Assembly (NCBI GenBank): GCA_945881845.1
Contig: CAMCVN010000010.1
Span: 1-63,390 of the forward strand
Source of the DNA: Bifidobacterium breve
GTDB lineage: Bacteria; Actinomycetota; Thermoleophilia; Solirubrobacterales; Solirubrobacteraceae
Length of the DNA stretch: 63,390 nt
Reading direction: 5' to 3'
The notes beneath the pieces are model-generated. The model was given only the letters and a program-made list of their open reading frames with translations, ran no database searches and was not told where the DNA came from. The first letter of the stretch is position 1. Each line of letters begins with the position of its first letter. Positions 63,230 through 63,390 of this stretch are shown here, one piece after another. A program made the position numbers and the translations under genes.

Positions 63230-63302
63230 CTGGCCACTGTCCGCGGGTACACTGCGGCGCAGAGGTCAATTCTGATGCCAGCCGACGAACCACGGAGTCT
63301 CG

Positions 63303-63390
63303 ATGCCGAGCCTTCCCAAGCCTACGCTGCGACGACCTCTGCGTCGACGCGGCAATGAGTCGGTCCCCGCAGCCGAAGAGCTGGGCGCTG
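63303..63390 (+). CDS. N-terminal start of an unidentified gene, cut by the window edge
   Basis: An open frame from ATG 63303 runs to the right edge (29 codons). GGAG lies 5 nt before the ATG, and a TACACT -10-like box is at about 63248-63253. The visible residues are a basic, Pro/Arg-rich start (MPSLPKPTLRRPLRRRGNES) and then VPAAEELGA. No family can be assigned from this fragment. It is divergent from the SAM-riboswitch operon. Confidence 0.4.
   Translation, partial: MPSLPKPTLRRPLRRRGNESVPAAEELGA

Overview
This is a G+C-rich, gene-dense bacterial chromosome segment, almost certainly from an actinobacterium. The evidence is the mIHF-gmk-rpoZ-coaBC and recA-recX-miaB-miaA-dapF blocks, the actinobacterial-type DapD, MurT/GatD for D-iGln amidation, many GTG starts, ATGA/GTGA overlaps, and several promoters whose -10 box lies 6-7 nt before the start codon (leaderless mRNAs). 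From overall gene content I would guess class Thermoleophilia (Solirubrobacterales-like), but this is inference. No insertion sequence, phage gene or CRISPR array was seen. Both window ends cut through genes.

Layout. 1-4.7 kb: two secreted phosphoesterases, a cupin divergent from an orphan GroES-like protein, and an acetoacetyl-CoA synthetase. 4.7-8 kb: a secreted NlpC/P60-like hydrolase behind a c-di-AMP (ydaO-type) riboswitch, a VOC protein, an unknown membrane protein and an SRAP (YedK/HMCES) protein. 8-11.7 kb: a coupled operon of lipid kinase, murT, a methyltransferase and gatD. 11.7-19.4 kb: dut-hflX, divergent dapE-dapC and dapD, dapF-miaA and an SDR. 19.4-26.7 kb: miaB, recX, recA (with a LexA box), cinA, a RodZ-like HTH protein and ftsK. 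26.8-34.3 kb: a two-component system, then rnj-dapA-dapB and pnp. 34.4-47 kb: redox genes, rpsO, ribF, truB, nrnA, rbfA, infB, nusA and rimP (behind a terminator/attenuator), a TPR protein, coaBC, rpoZ, gmk and mihF. 47.1-56.5 kb: the pyrimidine operon pyrR-pyrB-pyrC-(isochorismatase-like)-carA-carB-pyrK-pyrD, preceded by a PyrR-binding RNA element. 56.5-61.3 kb: rnz, tRNA-Arg(CCG), a pentapeptide-repeat protein, an LtrA-like membrane protein, a glycine-rich secreted protein and a Cys-rich small protein. 61.5-63.4 kb: a SAM-I riboswitch with terminator controlling a threonine-synthase-like gene and a MoaD/ThiS sulfur-carrier gene, then the start of an unknown plus-strand gene.

The central part is core metabolism: diaminopimelate and cell-wall precursor synthesis, SOS/recombination, translation initiation and RNA decay, and de novo UMP synthesis. 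Four RNA control elements (c-di-AMP, PyrR, the rimP-leader terminator and SAM-I) link these operons to second messengers or end products.

The most unusual points are (1) the SAM-riboswitch / threonine-synthase-like / sulfur-carrier operon, which fits a protein-thiocarboxylate route to homocysteine by analogy with CysO-CysM; (2) an in-frame TAG at codon 34 of that enzyme, between its zinc ribbon and catalytic domain, with no ordinary start codon before its PLP lysine; (3) a DapF-like protein whose two catalytic cysteines are both serine; (4) a methyltransferase gene between murT and gatD; and (5) NusA with an extra Cys/His cluster and a long acidic tail.
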